DNA of 64,000 nt from Pseudomonadota bacterium (GTDB lineage: Bacteria > Pseudomonadota > Gammaproteobacteria > Burkholderiales > Burkholderiaceae_C): positions 248,001-312,000 of the forward strand of contig JAJZUV010000001.1 of NCBI GenBank assembly GCA_021848345.1. Reading direction: 5' to 3'. The notes beneath the pieces are model-generated. The model was given only the letters and a program-made list of their open reading frames with translations, was not told the DNA's origin and ran no database searches. The translations under genes were made by a program, and so were the position numbers. Below are positions 33,689-42,306 of this stretch, piece after piece (the stretch's first letter is position 1; each line of letters opens with the position of its first letter).

Positions 33689-34735
33689 ATGATCTTCGTC
33701 ACCGGAGGCGCCGGATTCATCGGCGCCAATTTCGTGCACTCCTGGCTGAGCCGCCACGACGAGCCGGTCCTGGTGCTGGATGCGCTGACCTACGCCGGCA
33801 ACCTGGAAAGCCTGGCGGATCTGCGCGCCGACCCGCGCCTGGACTTCGAGCGCGTGGACATCTGCGAACGCGCGGCGGTGCAGGACCTGCTGGGCAGGCA
33901 CCAGCCACGCGCGCTGGTGCATTTCGCCGCGGAAAGCCATGTGGACCGATCCATCGACGGCCCCGGAGCCTTCATTCGCACCAACGTCCAGGGCACCTTC
34001 GAATTGCTGGAGGCGGCGCGCGCGTATCACGCGGGCCTGCAGCCGGCGCGAGCGGCGGCCTTCCGCTTCCTGCACGTGTCCACCGACGAGGTCTACGGTT
34101 CGCTGGGGCCGCAGGACGCGCCGTTTCGCGAAACCACGCCCTACGCGCCCAACAGCCCCTACGCGGCGAGCAAGGCGGCCAGCGATCATCTGGTGCGCGC
34201 CTGGCATCACACCTACGGCCTGCCGGTGCTGACCACCAACTGTTCGAACAACTACGGTCCGTACCAGTTCCCGGAAAAGCTCATTCCGCTGATGATCCAC
34301 CATGCGCTGGCGGGCAAGCCCCTGCCCGTGTACGGCGACGGTGCCAATGTGCGCGACTGGCTGTACGTGGAGGATCACTGCCGGGCCATCGAGCAGGTGC
34401 TGGCGCGCGGCGAACCCGGCAGCAGCTACAACGTGGGAGGGCACAACGAGGTGCGCAACATCGATCTGGTGCGCCGCCTGTGCGGCCTGCTGGACGAGCT
34501 GCGCCCGCGCGCCGACGGGCAGGGCTACGCGGCGCAGATCGCCTTCGTCGCCGATCGTCCCGGGCACGATCGGCGCTATGCCATCGACGGGGCGCGCATC
34601 CAGCGCGAACTGGGCTGGGCGCCGCGGGTGGACTTCGCCGAGGGGCTGCGGCGCACCGTGTGCTGGTACCTGGAGCACCAGGACTGGACCGCCCACGTGC
34701 TCAGCGGCAGCTATCGCGAGGCCAGCCTGCGGTGA
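33689..34735 (+). CDS. rfbB: dTDP-glucose 4,6-dehydratase
   Basis: Converts dTDP-glucose to dTDP-4-keto-6-deoxyglucose for rhamnose and other deoxysugars of surface polysaccharide. It is 348 residues of the extended short-chain dehydrogenase family. The NAD-binding motif is [11 protein letters not shown] at the N-terminus. [10 protein letters not shown] carries the catalytic Thr-Asp-Glu, and YAASKAASD carries the Tyr-x3-Lys. [12 protein letters not shown] is the sugar-nucleotide block. Its stop overlaps the GTG start of rfbD. rfbA and rfbC, which complete the dTDP-rhamnose pathway, are not next to it. Confidence 0.95.
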   Translation: MIFVTGGAGFIGANFVHSWLSRHDEPVLVLDALTYAGNLESLADLRADPRLDFERVDICERAAVQDLLGRHQPRALVHFAAESHVDRSIDGPGAFIRTNVQGTFELLEAARAYHAGLQPARAAAFRFLHVSTDEVYGSLGPQDAPFRETTPYAPNSPYAASKAASDHLVRAWHHTYGLPVLTTNCSNNYGPYQFPEKLIPLMIHHALAGKPLPVYGDGANVRDWLYVEDHCRAIEQVLARGEPGSSYNVGGHNEVRNIDLVRRLCGLLDELRPRADGQGYAAQIAFVADRPGHDRRYAIDGARIQRELGWAPRVDFAEGLRRTVCWYLEHQDWTAHVLSGSYREASLR

Positions 34736-35673
34736 CGACGCCGGAGTCCGCGGACCGGGGCCCGCGCATCCTGCTGCTGGGTGCCGACGGGCAGCTCGGC
34801 TGGGAATTGCGCCGTGCCTTGCTGCCCCTGGGGGAACTGCTGCCCATGGGGCGCGCGCGGGCCGACCTCGGCGATGCCGCCGCCATGCGGGGGTTGCTGG
34901 CGCGCCTGCGCCCGCGGGTGGTGGTCAACGCCGCCGCCTACACCGCGGTGGACCGCGCGCAAGGCGAGCCGGAAGCCGCCCGGCGCGTGAATGCCGAGGG
35001 CCCCGCGCTGCTGGCCGACTACGCGGCGGCCAATGACGCCTTGCTGTTGCACTATTCCACCGATTACGTGTTCGACGGCAGCGGCACCCGGCCGTGGCGC
35101 GAGAGCGATCCGACGCGTCCGCTGGGCGTGTACGGGAGCACCAAGCTGGCGGGCGAGCAGGCCATCCGCGCCAGCGGCTGCGCGCACCTGATCCTGCGCA
35201 CTTCGTGGGTGTTCGCGGCGCGCGGCTCGAATTTCGCGAAGACCATGGTGCGCCTGGCGCGCGAGCGCGACAGTCTGCGCGTGGTGGCCGACCAGGTGGG
35301 CGCGCCGACCTCCGCCGAACTGATCGCCGACCTCAGCGCGCTGGCCTTGCACCGCCTGTTGCGCGAGCCGGAACTGGCGCGGGCCAACACCGGCCTGTAC
35401 CACCTGAGCAGCAGCGGCTGCACCAGCTGGCACGGCTATGCATGCCACGTGCTGCGCCACGTCGCGCAGCGCGGCATGAGCCTGCGCTGCGACGCCGACA
35501 AGGTGCAGGCGGTGACCAGCGCGGACTATCCGGTGGCGGCGCCGCGCCCGGCCAATTCCCGCCTGGACTGCCGGGCCCTGCAGGACTGGCTGGGGGTGTG
35601 GCTGCCGCCCTGGCAGCCCCAGGTGGAGCGCATGCTCGACGAGGCCTGGGGCCTCGGCACCGACCCGGGCTGA
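34732..35673 (+). CDS. rfbD: dTDP-4-dehydrorhamnose reductase
   Basis: Reduces dTDP-4-keto-rhamnose to dTDP-L-rhamnose with NAD(P)H. It is 313 residues with the Rossmann motif [28 protein letters not shown] and [12 protein letters not shown] are RfbD hallmarks. [12 protein letters not shown] carries the catalytic Tyr-x3-Lys, and [14 protein letters not shown] follows. The start is GTG at 34732, overlapping the rfbB stop (GTGA), so the two are translationally coupled. The next gene downstream is minE on the opposite strand, so this rhamnose unit contains only two of the four pathway genes. Confidence 0.94.
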   Translation: MTTPESADRGPRILLLGADGQLGWELRRALLPLGELLPMGRARADLGDAAAMRGLLARLRPRVVVNAAAYTAVDRAQGEPEAARRVNAEGPALLADYAAANDALLLHYSTDYVFDGSGTRPWRESDPTRPLGVYGSTKLAGEQAIRASGCAHLILRTSWVFAARGSNFAKTMVRLARERDSLRVVADQVGAPTSAELIADLSALALHRLLREPELARANTGLYHLSSSGCTSWHGYACHVLRHVAQRGMSLRCDADKVQAVTSADYPVAAPRPANSRLDCRALQDWLGVWLPPWQPQVERMLDEAWGLGTDPG

Positions 35674-35683
35674 GGCCCGGGGC

Positions 35684-35935
35684 TCAGGATTGCTGGATCT
35701 CGATCTTGACTTCCAGCACCTCGAGCGACTCGTGGCGTTCGAGCTTGACCTGGATGTCGTTCGGGTCGATGCGCACGTAGCGCGAGATCACTTCCATGAG
35801 GTCGCGTTGCAGCGCCGGAAGGTAATCCGCCGGGGCGCCGGAGGCGCGTTCGTGCGCGAGGATGATCTGCAGGCGCTCCTTGGCGATGGTCGCGGTCTTC
35901 TTCTTCTCGCCCAGCAGGAAAGACAGGATGGACAT
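35684..35935 (-). CDS. minE: Cell-division topological specificity factor MinE
   Basis: Drives pole-to-pole oscillation of MinD by stimulating its ATPase, so that division occurs at midcell. It is 83 residues. The N-terminal membrane/MinD-binding part is [30 protein letters not shown]. The dimerisation domain contains [18 protein letters not shown] and ends [11 protein letters not shown]. The ATG at 35935 has a GGGAG ribosome site seven bases upstream, preferred over an ATG at 35941. It closes the minC-minD-minE operon. Confidence 0.96.
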   Translation of the reverse strand: MSILSFLLGEKKKTATIAKERLQIILAHERASGAPADYLPALQRDLMEVISRYVRIDPNDIQVKLERHESLEVLEVKIEIQQS

Positions 35936-35949
35936 GGGCATTCTCCCGC

Positions 35950-36762
35950 TCACCGGCCGAACAGACGCTTGAACAGCCCGGGCTTCTGGTACTCGGTGAA
36001 GCGCAGCGGGCGCTCCTCGCCGAGGAAGCGTGCGATCACGTCCTGGTAGGCGCCCGCCACGTCGGAGCCCTCGAGGTGGATGGCCGGCGTGCCCTGGTTC
36101 GAGGCCTGCAGCACGGCCTCGCTTTCCGGCACCACGCCGATGAGCTTCAGGCGCAGGATCTCCTGGATGTCCTCGATGGACAGCATTTCCCCGTCGGCCA
36201 CGCGCCGCGGGTTGTAGCGGGTGATCAGCAGATGTTCGCGCACCGGCTCGGCCCCCTCGATGGCGCGCCGCGTCTTGGACCCCAGGATGCCCAGGATGCG
36301 GTCGGAGTCACGCACCGAGGATACCTCGGGGTTGGTGACGATCAGCGCCTCGTCGGCGAAGTGCATGGCCAGCAGCGCGCCGCTCTCGATGCCCGCCGGG
36401 CTGTCGCAGACGATGTAGCTGAAGCCCATCGCGTCGAGTTCCTCCAGCACCTTCTGCACGCCTTCCTTGGTCAGCGCGTCCTTGTCGCGGGTCTGCGACG
36501 CGGGCAGCACGAACAACTGGTCGCAGACCTTGTCCTTGATCAGTGCCTGGTTCAGGTTCGCCTCGCCCTGGATGACGTTGATGAAGTCGTACACCACGCG
36601 GCGCTCGCAACCCATGATCAGGTCCAGGTTGCGCAGGCCGACGTCGAAATCGATGACCGCGGTCTTGTGCCCGCGCAGGGCCAGGCCGGAAGCGAAGGCC
36701 GCGCTGGTGGTGGTCTTGCCGACTCCGCCTTTGCCCGAGGTGACGACGATGATTTTTGCCAT
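35950..36762 (-). CDS. minD: Septum site-determining ATPase MinD
   Basis: Membrane-binding ATPase that recruits MinC to the poles and is displaced by MinE. It is 270 residues. The deviant Walker A motif is [10 protein letters not shown] (9-18, with signature Lys11 and Lys16). Further motifs are [16 protein letters not shown] and [13 protein letters not shown]. The C-terminal amphipathic membrane helix is [10 protein letters not shown]. The start at 36762 matches the family N-terminus [11 protein letters not shown]. It lies 14 bases before minE and about 70 bases after minC. Confidence 0.98.
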   Translation of the reverse strand: MAKIIVVTSGKGGVGKTTTSAAFASGLALRGHKTAVIDFDVGLRNLDLIMGCERRVVYDFINVIQGEANLNQALIKDKVCDQLFVLPASQTRDKDALTKEGVQKVLEELDAMGFSYIVCDSPAGIESGALLAMHFADEALIVTNPEVSSVRDSDRILGILGSKTRRAIEGAEPVREHLLITRYNPRRVADGEMLSIEDIQEILRLKLIGVVPESEAVLQASNQGTPAIHLEGSDVAGAYQDVIARFLGEERPLRFTEYQKPGLFKRLFGR

Positions 36763-36833
36763 GGTGACGGAAAACGAATGGGAAGGGGGCTGCTGGGGAA
36801 AAGAGGAAGGTCTGCGCGAGCGGCGCGTGGGGG

Positions 36834-37565
36834 TCAGCGCGTGCGGAGCGGCTCGAAGCGAAGCGTTTCGCCGTCGAGCAGCACCTGCGCGCTCTTGCCC
36901 GCCACCTGCGGCGGAAGCGGCTGTTCCGCGGTTCGATACACGCCGGCGATGGCCACCAGCTCGGGTTCCAGGCAACTGCAGAAGATGCGTGCGCTGGTGT
37001 CGCCGTGGGCTCCGGCCAGCGCGCGTCCGCGCAGTGCCGCGTAGACGTGGATATTGCCTCCGGCGATGATCTCCGCGCCGTGGCTGACGGCGTCGAGCAC
37101 GATCACGTCGCCGGCCGAGTACACGCGCTGGCCCGAGCGCAGCGGGCGATCCACCAGCACCGTCGAGCCGCCCGCGGCGGGCGGCGCGGAGCCGTGCTGT
37201 TCGGCGTCGGCAGCCGGCGCCGTGGCGCCGGGCTGCGGGGCGGCCTCGGCCGCGCGGCGCTCCTGGCCGTGCAGCAGCGGCAGGCGCGTGGCCGGCGCAG
37301 CGCCGGCTTCGGCCAGCAGGCCCAGCGGGCGCAGTCCGCGTTCGGCTAGCCAGTCGGCCAGCGCGTCCACGTCCAGGGTTTGTGCTTCGGGCAGGCGGCG
37401 CAGGTCGATGACCAGCGCCTCGTCGCGAAAGAACCCGGGGGACGCGCCCAGGTGCTGGTCCAGCGCCTCGCGCAGCGCGTCCAGGTCGGCGCTGCGCGGG
37501 CTCAGCTGCAGCGCCTCGATGGCGCCGGCGCGCAGGTCGAACAGGGTGGGTTTGCGCGCCGTCAT
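36834..37565 (-). CDS. minC: Septum site-determining protein MinC
   Basis: Inhibits FtsZ polymerisation away from midcell. It is 243 residues. The N-terminal FtsZ-interacting domain spans about 1-100. A flexible linker rich in Ala, Pro and Glu follows (about 105-145, EAAPQPGATAPAADAE). The C-terminal beta-helix domain dimerises and binds MinD, with RSGQRVYSAGDVIVLDAVSHGAEIIAGGNIHVYAALRGRALAG matching the family. The linker is longer than in E. coli MinC, a common trait of high-GC proteobacteria. First gene of the min operon; the start at 37565 has no competing upstream methionine. Confidence 0.93.
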   Translation of the reverse strand: MTARKPTLFDLRAGAIEALQLSPRSADLDALREALDQHLGASPGFFRDEALVIDLRRLPEAQTLDVDALADWLAERGLRPLGLLAEAGAAPATRLPLLHGQERRAAEAAPQPGATAPAADAEQHGSAPPAAGGSTVLVDRPLRSGQRVYSAGDVIVLDAVSHGAEIIAGGNIHVYAALRGRALAGAHGDTSARIFCSCLEPELVAIAGVYRTAEQPLPPQVAGKSAQVLLDGETLRFEPLRTR

Positions 37566-37768
37566 GGGCGGCGGGCCGGGGCGCCGGCGGCGGGCGAGCG
37601 GCCGGGCTGCGTGCAGCCCGCTGTCCGCGGGGGGAGGTTCGACTCGGGGCGGGACGGCAAAATCACGATGCGAAACGCTGACTCGAAGGATGGCTGTGAA
37701 GGCGGGGCAGGTGCGGGCGGGCAGGCGCGCGATCCGGCCCAGGGTGCCTATGGTACTTGGCTGCGTGC

Positions 37769-37797
37769 TTGCCGGGCCGCGCGGACGGGCCTATAAC
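37769..37797 (+). promoter_or_regulatory. Candidate sigma-70 promoter of aidB
   Basis: TTGCCG (37769-37774) and TATAAC (37792-37797) are separated by 17 bases in the 299-base gap between divergent minC and aidB. It points at aidB and would start transcription about 60 bases before its ATG. The rest of the gap shows no gene. Confidence 0.5.
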
Positions 37798-37864
37798 GCG
37801 AGGGCAACCACGGCCATTGCCGTCGGATCCGCGGGGCCGCGAAGGCGGCGCCCGCCGCGCCGCG

Positions 37865-39508
37865 ATGCAGGACTGGACCACCCACGAGGTCGACAACGTC
37901 GTCGAGGAGCCTCTCGAGTACAACCTGTTCGATGCCGATGCGGCCTTGCGCGAAGCCGTGTTGCGCGAGGGCGCTGCCTGGGCCGACGACGCGCTGCACG
38001 GCATCGGCGCCGAGCTCGGGCAGGCTCGGCAGGCGGAGCTGGCGCGCCTTGCCAACGCCTGCGCGCCCCGGTTGCAGGCCTACGACCCCCAGGGCCGGCG
38101 GGTCGACCGCCTGCAGTTCCACCCGGCCTGGCACGAGCTGATGCAGGGCATCTGGCGCCGCGGACTGCATTGCTCGCCGTGGCTGCAGGCGCGCCCAGGC
38201 GCCTTCGTCGCGCGCGCCGCGGCCTTCGTGCTGCAGGGGCAGGTGGAGGCCGGCACTCTGTGCCCGACCACCATGACCTTCGCCTCGGTGCCGCTGCTGC
38301 GCGCCGAGCCGCAGCTGTGGGAGAGCCTGCGCGAGCACATGCTGAGCGCCGAGTACGACCCGGCCGATGCGCCGCTGCAGACCAAGCGCGGCATGCTGGT
38401 CGGCATGGGGCTGACCGAGAAGCAGGGGGGCTCGGACCTGCGGGCGCTGAGCACCCGGGCGGACGCGCTGGAGCGGCCCGGGCGCGGCCGGGCTTACGCG
38501 TTGCGCGGTCACAAGTGGTTCTTCTCGGTACCCCAGTCCGACGCGCACCTGGTGCTTGCGCGAGAGCCCGATGCGTCGCCGAGCTGTTTTTTCGTGCCGC
38601 GCTGGACGCCCGACGGCCGGCGCAACGCGTTGCGCCTGCGGCGCCTGAAGGACAAGCTGGGCAACCGCTCCAACGCCAGCGCGGAGGTGGAGTTCGAGGA
38701 CGCCTGGGGCCTGATGGTGGGCGAGCCGGGGCGCGGCATCGCCACGCTGCTGCGCATGGCCCACTACACACGCATGGACAACGTGCTGGGGTCCACCGCG
38801 CTGCTGCGCGCGGGCCTGGTGGCCGCGCTGCATCATGCCCGACGGCGGCGTGCCTTCGGCCGGTCCTTGCAGGACCATGCCGCGATGCAGGCCGTGCTCG
38901 TCGACCTGGTGCTGGAGAGCGAGGCGGCCACCGTGCTGGCGCTGCGCCTGGCGGCTTCCTTCGAGCGTGCCGACGCCGACCCGCTGGCCGCCGCGCTGCA
39001 GCGCATCCTGACCCCGGCGGCCAAGTTCTGGGTGTGCAAGCGCACGGTGCAGGCCTTGGCCGAGTGCATGGAAGTGCTGGGAGGCAACGGCTATGTGGAG
39101 GAATCGGTGCTGCCGCGCCTGCTGCGCGAGGCGCCGGTGAACTCGATCTGGGAAGGCAGCGGCAACGTGGTGGCGCTGGACGTGTTGCGCGCCCTGCGCG
39201 CAGAGCCCGAGGCCGCGGAGGCGCTGCGCGAATGGCTGGCCCAGGCGGGCGCGTTGCCGGCGCAGGCGCTGGCCGAGCTCGACGCTCTGTGCGCGCAGGC
39301 GCAGCACGACGCCTCGCTGGCGCGCCAGGTCGCGCAGCAGCTGGTGCTGCTGGTGCAGGCCGCGCTGCTGGGGGCGCATGCGCCCCGGGCGGTGGCCGAT
39401 GCCTTCGTCGAAACCCGTCTGCGCGGGCAGGGCGGACGCGTGTTCGGGGTCGGCGTGCCCGTCGGCGAGGCCGCCGCCTTGCTGCGCCGGGCCTGGCCGC
39501 TGGATTGA
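37865..39508 (+). CDS. aidB: AidB-like acyl-CoA dehydrogenase family protein
   Basis: Flavoprotein of the acyl-CoA dehydrogenase superfamily related to E. coli AidB, part of the adaptive response to alkylating agents. It is 547 residues against 541 for AidB. Matching blocks include RRVDRLQFHPAWHELMQ, FVLQGQVEAGTLCPTTMTF, GMGLTEKQGGSDLRA, GHKWFFSVPQSDAHLVLA, RLKDKLGNRSNASAEVEFEDA and PVNSIWEGSGNVVALDVLR. The last of these holds the catalytic-type glutamate. AidB binds DNA and has weak dehydrogenase activity; its protective mechanism is debated. No ada or alkB gene is adjacent. The ATG at 37865 is chosen over 37757 because MQDWTTHEV matches AidB. Confidence 0.9.
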   Translation: MQDWTTHEVDNVVEEPLEYNLFDADAALREAVLREGAAWADDALHGIGAELGQARQAELARLANACAPRLQAYDPQGRRVDRLQFHPAWHELMQGIWRRGLHCSPWLQARPGAFVARAAAFVLQGQVEAGTLCPTTMTFASVPLLRAEPQLWESLREHMLSAEYDPADAPLQTKRGMLVGMGLTEKQGGSDLRALSTRADALERPGRGRAYALRGHKWFFSVPQSDAHLVLAREPDASPSCFFVPRWTPDGRRNALRLRRLKDKLGNRSNASAEVEFEDAWGLMVGEPGRGIATLLRMAHYTRMDNVLGSTALLRAGLVAALHHARRRRAFGRSLQDHAAMQAVLVDLVLESEAATVLALRLAASFERADADPLAAALQRILTPAAKFWVCKRTVQALAECMEVLGGNGYVEESVLPRLLREAPVNSIWEGSGNVVALDVLRALRAEPEAAEALREWLAQAGALPAQALAELDALCAQAQHDASLARQVAQQLVLLVQAALLGAHAPRAVADAFVETRLRGQGGRVFGVGVPVGEAAALLRRAWPLD

Positions 39509-39520
39509 CCGGGGGCCGGC

Positions 39521-40093
39521 TCAGCGCCGGCCGTAGCCGGTCCAGCTCAGCAGCTGGGTGGCCAGCCAGGCCGAGAACAGTCCGATCAGCGCGCCGCCCA
39601 GCACGTCGGCCGGGAAATGCGCCCCCACGGCCATGCGCGACCACGCCACCCAGACCGCGTAGACCACCAGCAGCCCGCGCAGCCCCCAGTGCGCTCCAGG
39701 CAGCAGGCTGGCCATGGCGGTGAAGGCGAAGGCGCAGTGGCCCGACGGGAAACTGTGGAAGAACTCGGGGCGCCCGATTACGTGCACCGCCGCCAGGCCC
39801 AGCGCGCGAGGCGGGCGCGGGAAGTCCAGCCACGGTTTGATGGAGGCCACCAGGACCCAGTCGAACACGTAAGCGACGAGAAAGGACAGCACCGCGCGCT
39901 GGTCCAGCAGGTTGGGGCGCTTGTGCGCCAGCGCCAGCGCCAGCGCGGCCCACAAGGGGTAGTACAGATGGTCGCCCGCCAGCGTGCCCCAGGCGGCCAG
40001 GTGGTCCCACAGCCAGCCCGAGCCGGCATGGTTGATCTCGAGGAACAGGCGCTGGTTGAGCCCGCCCCAGCTGTACCACCAGGGTCCGCTCAT
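39521..40093 (-). CDS. PAP2-family membrane phosphatase
   Basis: Predicted integral-membrane lipid phosphatase of 190 residues with about five to six membrane segments. The three PAP2 motifs are present: KPWLDFPRP (K-x6-RP), PSGHCAF, and SRMAVGAHFPADVLGG (S-R-x5-H-x3-D). Such enzymes dephosphorylate undecaprenyl pyrophosphate, phosphatidic acid or phosphatidylglycerol phosphate; the sequence does not tell which. The ATG at 40093 overlaps the TGA of the upstream DUF4337 gene in ATGA form, so the two are coupled. Confidence 0.85.
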   Translation of the reverse strand: MSGPWWYSWGGLNQRLFLEINHAGSGWLWDHLAAWGTLAGDHLYYPLWAALALALAHKRPNLLDQRAVLSFLVAYVFDWVLVASIKPWLDFPRPPRALGLAAVHVIGRPEFFHSFPSGHCAFAFTAMASLLPGAHWGLRGLLVVYAVWVAWSRMAVGAHFPADVLGGALIGLFSAWLATQLLSWTGYGRR

Positions 40094-40674
40094 GCCAGGA
40101 CCTTCCAGCCCAGCGCCGCGAGCCACAGCCCGGCGCCGGCCAGCGCACTCAGTCCGGCCAGCGCGAACAGCCAGCGCTTGCCGGTCAGCGCGGTGATCGA
40201 GGCCAGGGAGATGGCGATCTGCAGCGCGATGATGGCGCGCAGGATCGCCCCATGCGGGCGGCTGAGATGCAGGGAGTGTTCGTTGGCGTGGGCCGAGGCG
40301 GCGTCGAGTTCACGCGCCTTTTTCGCGATCTCCTCCTTCTGCGCCACGTATTTCGCGATCTTCGCGTCGATCGCCTCGCGCCGCTCGGGGGGCGCGAGGT
40401 CGCGCGACAGTTCCATCAGGTGCTGCTTGGTGCTCACAGCCTGGTAGTAGTTCCACTGGTCGGTCGCATGGGCCTTCTCGAGCACCGCCTCGTTCTTGTT
40501 CAGCAGCACTTCCTCCATGAGCACCGAGCCCTGGTAGCTGACCAGCGCGCCCAGCGCGGCCAGCACCGCGGTGAACACGGCCACCCACTGGTTCAGGCGC
40601 GAGGGGTGCGCCTGCGCGGCGTGGTGCAGCATTTCCTCGTGGGGGGCGTGGACGTGGACGCCATGCTCGCTCAT
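40090..40674 (-). CDS. DUF4337 family membrane protein
   Basis: A 194-residue protein of unknown function. A His-rich soluble N-terminus (EHGVHVHAPHEEMLHHAAQAH) leads into a membrane segment at about 30-47 (WVAVFTAVLAALGALVS). Then comes a long charged helical, probably coiled-coil region (about 55-135, with many Lys, Glu and Gln), and two closely spaced C-terminal membrane segments. This matches DUF4337 proteins found in many proteobacteria. The coupling to a PAP2 phosphatase suggests a role at the membrane, but no motif indicates catalysis. Confidence 0.72.
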   Translation of the reverse strand: MSEHGVHVHAPHEEMLHHAAQAHPSRLNQWVAVFTAVLAALGALVSYQGSVLMEEVLLNKNEAVLEKAHATDQWNYYQAVSTKQHLMELSRDLAPPERREAIDAKIAKYVAQKEEIAKKARELDAASAHANEHSLHLSRPHGAILRAIIALQIAISLASITALTGKRWLFALAGLSALAGAGLWLAALGWKVLA

Positions 40675-40723
40675 GTTGTTCGATCCTTGGGCTCGGGTCA
40701 GGGGCGCTCGCGGCGCCGGTCTT

Positions 40724-41995
40724 TCATTCGTAGCGCAGCGCGGCCGCGGGTTGCACGCGGGAGGCGCGCCAGCTCGGGTACAGCGTGGCCAGCAGGCTCA
40801 GGCCCAGCGCGATCAGGGTGATGGTCAGCACGTCGCCCAGGCGCGGGTCGCTGGGCATGGTGTGGATCAGGTACACGCTGCTGGGCAGGAACTGGGTGTG
40901 GAACAGCCACTCCAGGAAGGACACGATGGGGTCCACGTTGAAGGCGATGAGCAGGCCCAGCGCCACGCCGGACAGCACGCCGAACACGCCGGTGACGGCG
41001 CCCTGGATCACGAAGATGCCCATGATCGAGCGCGGACTGGCGCCCTGGGTGCGCAGGATGGCGATGTCCGACTGCTTGTCGGTGACCGTCATCACCAGCG
41101 TGGACACCAGGTTGAACGCGGCCACCGCGACGATCATCGCCAGGATGATGAACATCATGCGCTTCTCGATCACCACCGCCTCGAACCAGGTGCGGTTCTG
41201 CGTGGTCCAGGGCTGGGCGACCAGGTTGGGGGGCAGCATCGCCTGGATCTGCTGCGCCACCGCGGGCGCGTCGTCGACGGAGCGGGTCTGCAGACGCAGC
41301 CCGGTGGGCCCCTGGGTGAGGAACAGGCGCGAGGCGTCGCGCAGGTCCAGCAGCGCCAGGCTGGAGTCGTATTCGTAGTGCCCGATGCGGAACACCCCGA
41401 CCACGCGCAGGCTGCGCAGGCGCGGGATCATGCCCGCCGGGGTCAGCGAACCGCTGGGCACCACCATGGTCACCAGATCGCCCACGCCCACGCCCAGGCG
41501 CTGCGCCAGGTCCTCGCCCAGCACCACGCCGAATTCGCCGGGACGCAGCGCGTCCAGCGAGCCGGCCACCATGTGCGAGGCGATGCTCGAGACCTGCGGC
41601 TCCAGCTTGGGGTCGATGCCCCAGGCCAGCACGCCGAACAGGGAATTGCCCTGCGCCAGCAAGGCCTGTCCCTGCACCACCGGGGCGATGCCGGTGACCT
41701 GAGGATCGCTTCGCAGGCGCGCGGCCAGCGCCCGCCAGTCCGGCCCCAGGGAGCCGCCGTCGGCGGCCAGCACCTGCACGTGGGGGACCACGCCGAGCAT
41801 GCGGTCGCGCACCTGTTCCTGGAAGCCGTTCATGACCGAGATCACCACGATCAGCGCGGCCACGCCCAGCGCGATGCCCGCCACCGAGATGAAGGAAATG
41901 AAGGAGATGAATCCGTTGTGCCGCGTGCGCCTGCCCGCCCGCGTGTAGCGCCATCCGATCAGCAACTCGAAGGGCCAGGCCGAAGGGGTGGACAT
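40724..41995 (-). CDS. lolC: LolC/LolE family lipoprotein-releasing ABC permease
   Basis: Inner-membrane subunit of the LolCDE machine that extracts outer-membrane lipoproteins for LolA. It is 423 residues. The N-terminal block IGWRYTRAGRRTRHNGFISFISFISVAGIALGVAALIVVISVMNGF with one membrane helix is diagnostic. A large periplasmic domain follows (about 55-270), then three C-terminal helices including LRTQGASPRSIMGIFVIQGAVTG, and the end RVQPAAALRYE. A longer start at 42043 would add a Pro-rich stretch; 41995 matches the family. No lolD ATPase gene lies beside it, so the ATPase must be elsewhere or the complex uses a single permease type. Confidence 0.88.
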   Translation of the reverse strand: MSTPSAWPFELLIGWRYTRAGRRTRHNGFISFISFISVAGIALGVAALIVVISVMNGFQEQVRDRMLGVVPHVQVLAADGGSLGPDWRALAARLRSDPQVTGIAPVVQGQALLAQGNSLFGVLAWGIDPKLEPQVSSIASHMVAGSLDALRPGEFGVVLGEDLAQRLGVGVGDLVTMVVPSGSLTPAGMIPRLRSLRVVGVFRIGHYEYDSSLALLDLRDASRLFLTQGPTGLRLQTRSVDDAPAVAQQIQAMLPPNLVAQPWTTQNRTWFEAVVIEKRMMFIILAMIVAVAAFNLVSTLVMTVTDKQSDIAILRTQGASPRSIMGIFVIQGAVTGVFGVLSGVALGLLIAFNVDPIVSFLEWLFHTQFLPSSVYLIHTMPSDPRLGDVLTITLIALGLSLLATLYPSWRASRVQPAAALRYE

Positions 41996-42139
41996 GGGAG
42001 GCGGCGGCGAACCGGCGGAGACAGGGGGCGCGGACATGGGCACGCAGTGTATGCGTGTTGGGCGCGCGCCAGCGCGCGGCGGGAGATGCCGGCGCGCAAG
42101 GTCGGTGCGCGGCTAGGGCAAATCCCGATGCACGGAACG

Positions 42140-42168
42140 TTGTGGTCCGAAGCGGCGACGTCTATAGT
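42140..42168 (+). promoter_or_regulatory. Candidate promoter of the MHS transporter gene
   Basis: TTGTGG (42140-42145) and TATAGT (42163-42168) are 17 bases apart in the 311-base gap between divergent lolC and the transporter gene. Downstream lies an A/T-rich tract with CGGAACAAAACG (42177-42188); CGGAACAAAATG recurs in the tauY/tauX intergenic region at 45214-45225. The rest of the gap has no gene. Confidence 0.45.
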
Positions 42169-42306
42169 GGCCTCTACGGAACAAAACGTACCATTTTTCA
42201 AAAACAATTCGCGCGGGCCCCGAGTCCGCGGGTTCCGTTCCGAGCCGCGGCCGCCCTGCCGGAGCGCCGCGATGCAGCCGAAACGTCCTTTCGTCGAGGA
42301 GACACC

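Noticed and set aside
33590-34696. Open frame antisense to rfbB
   Set aside because: Overlaps a secure gene along its whole length and has no recognisable protein features.
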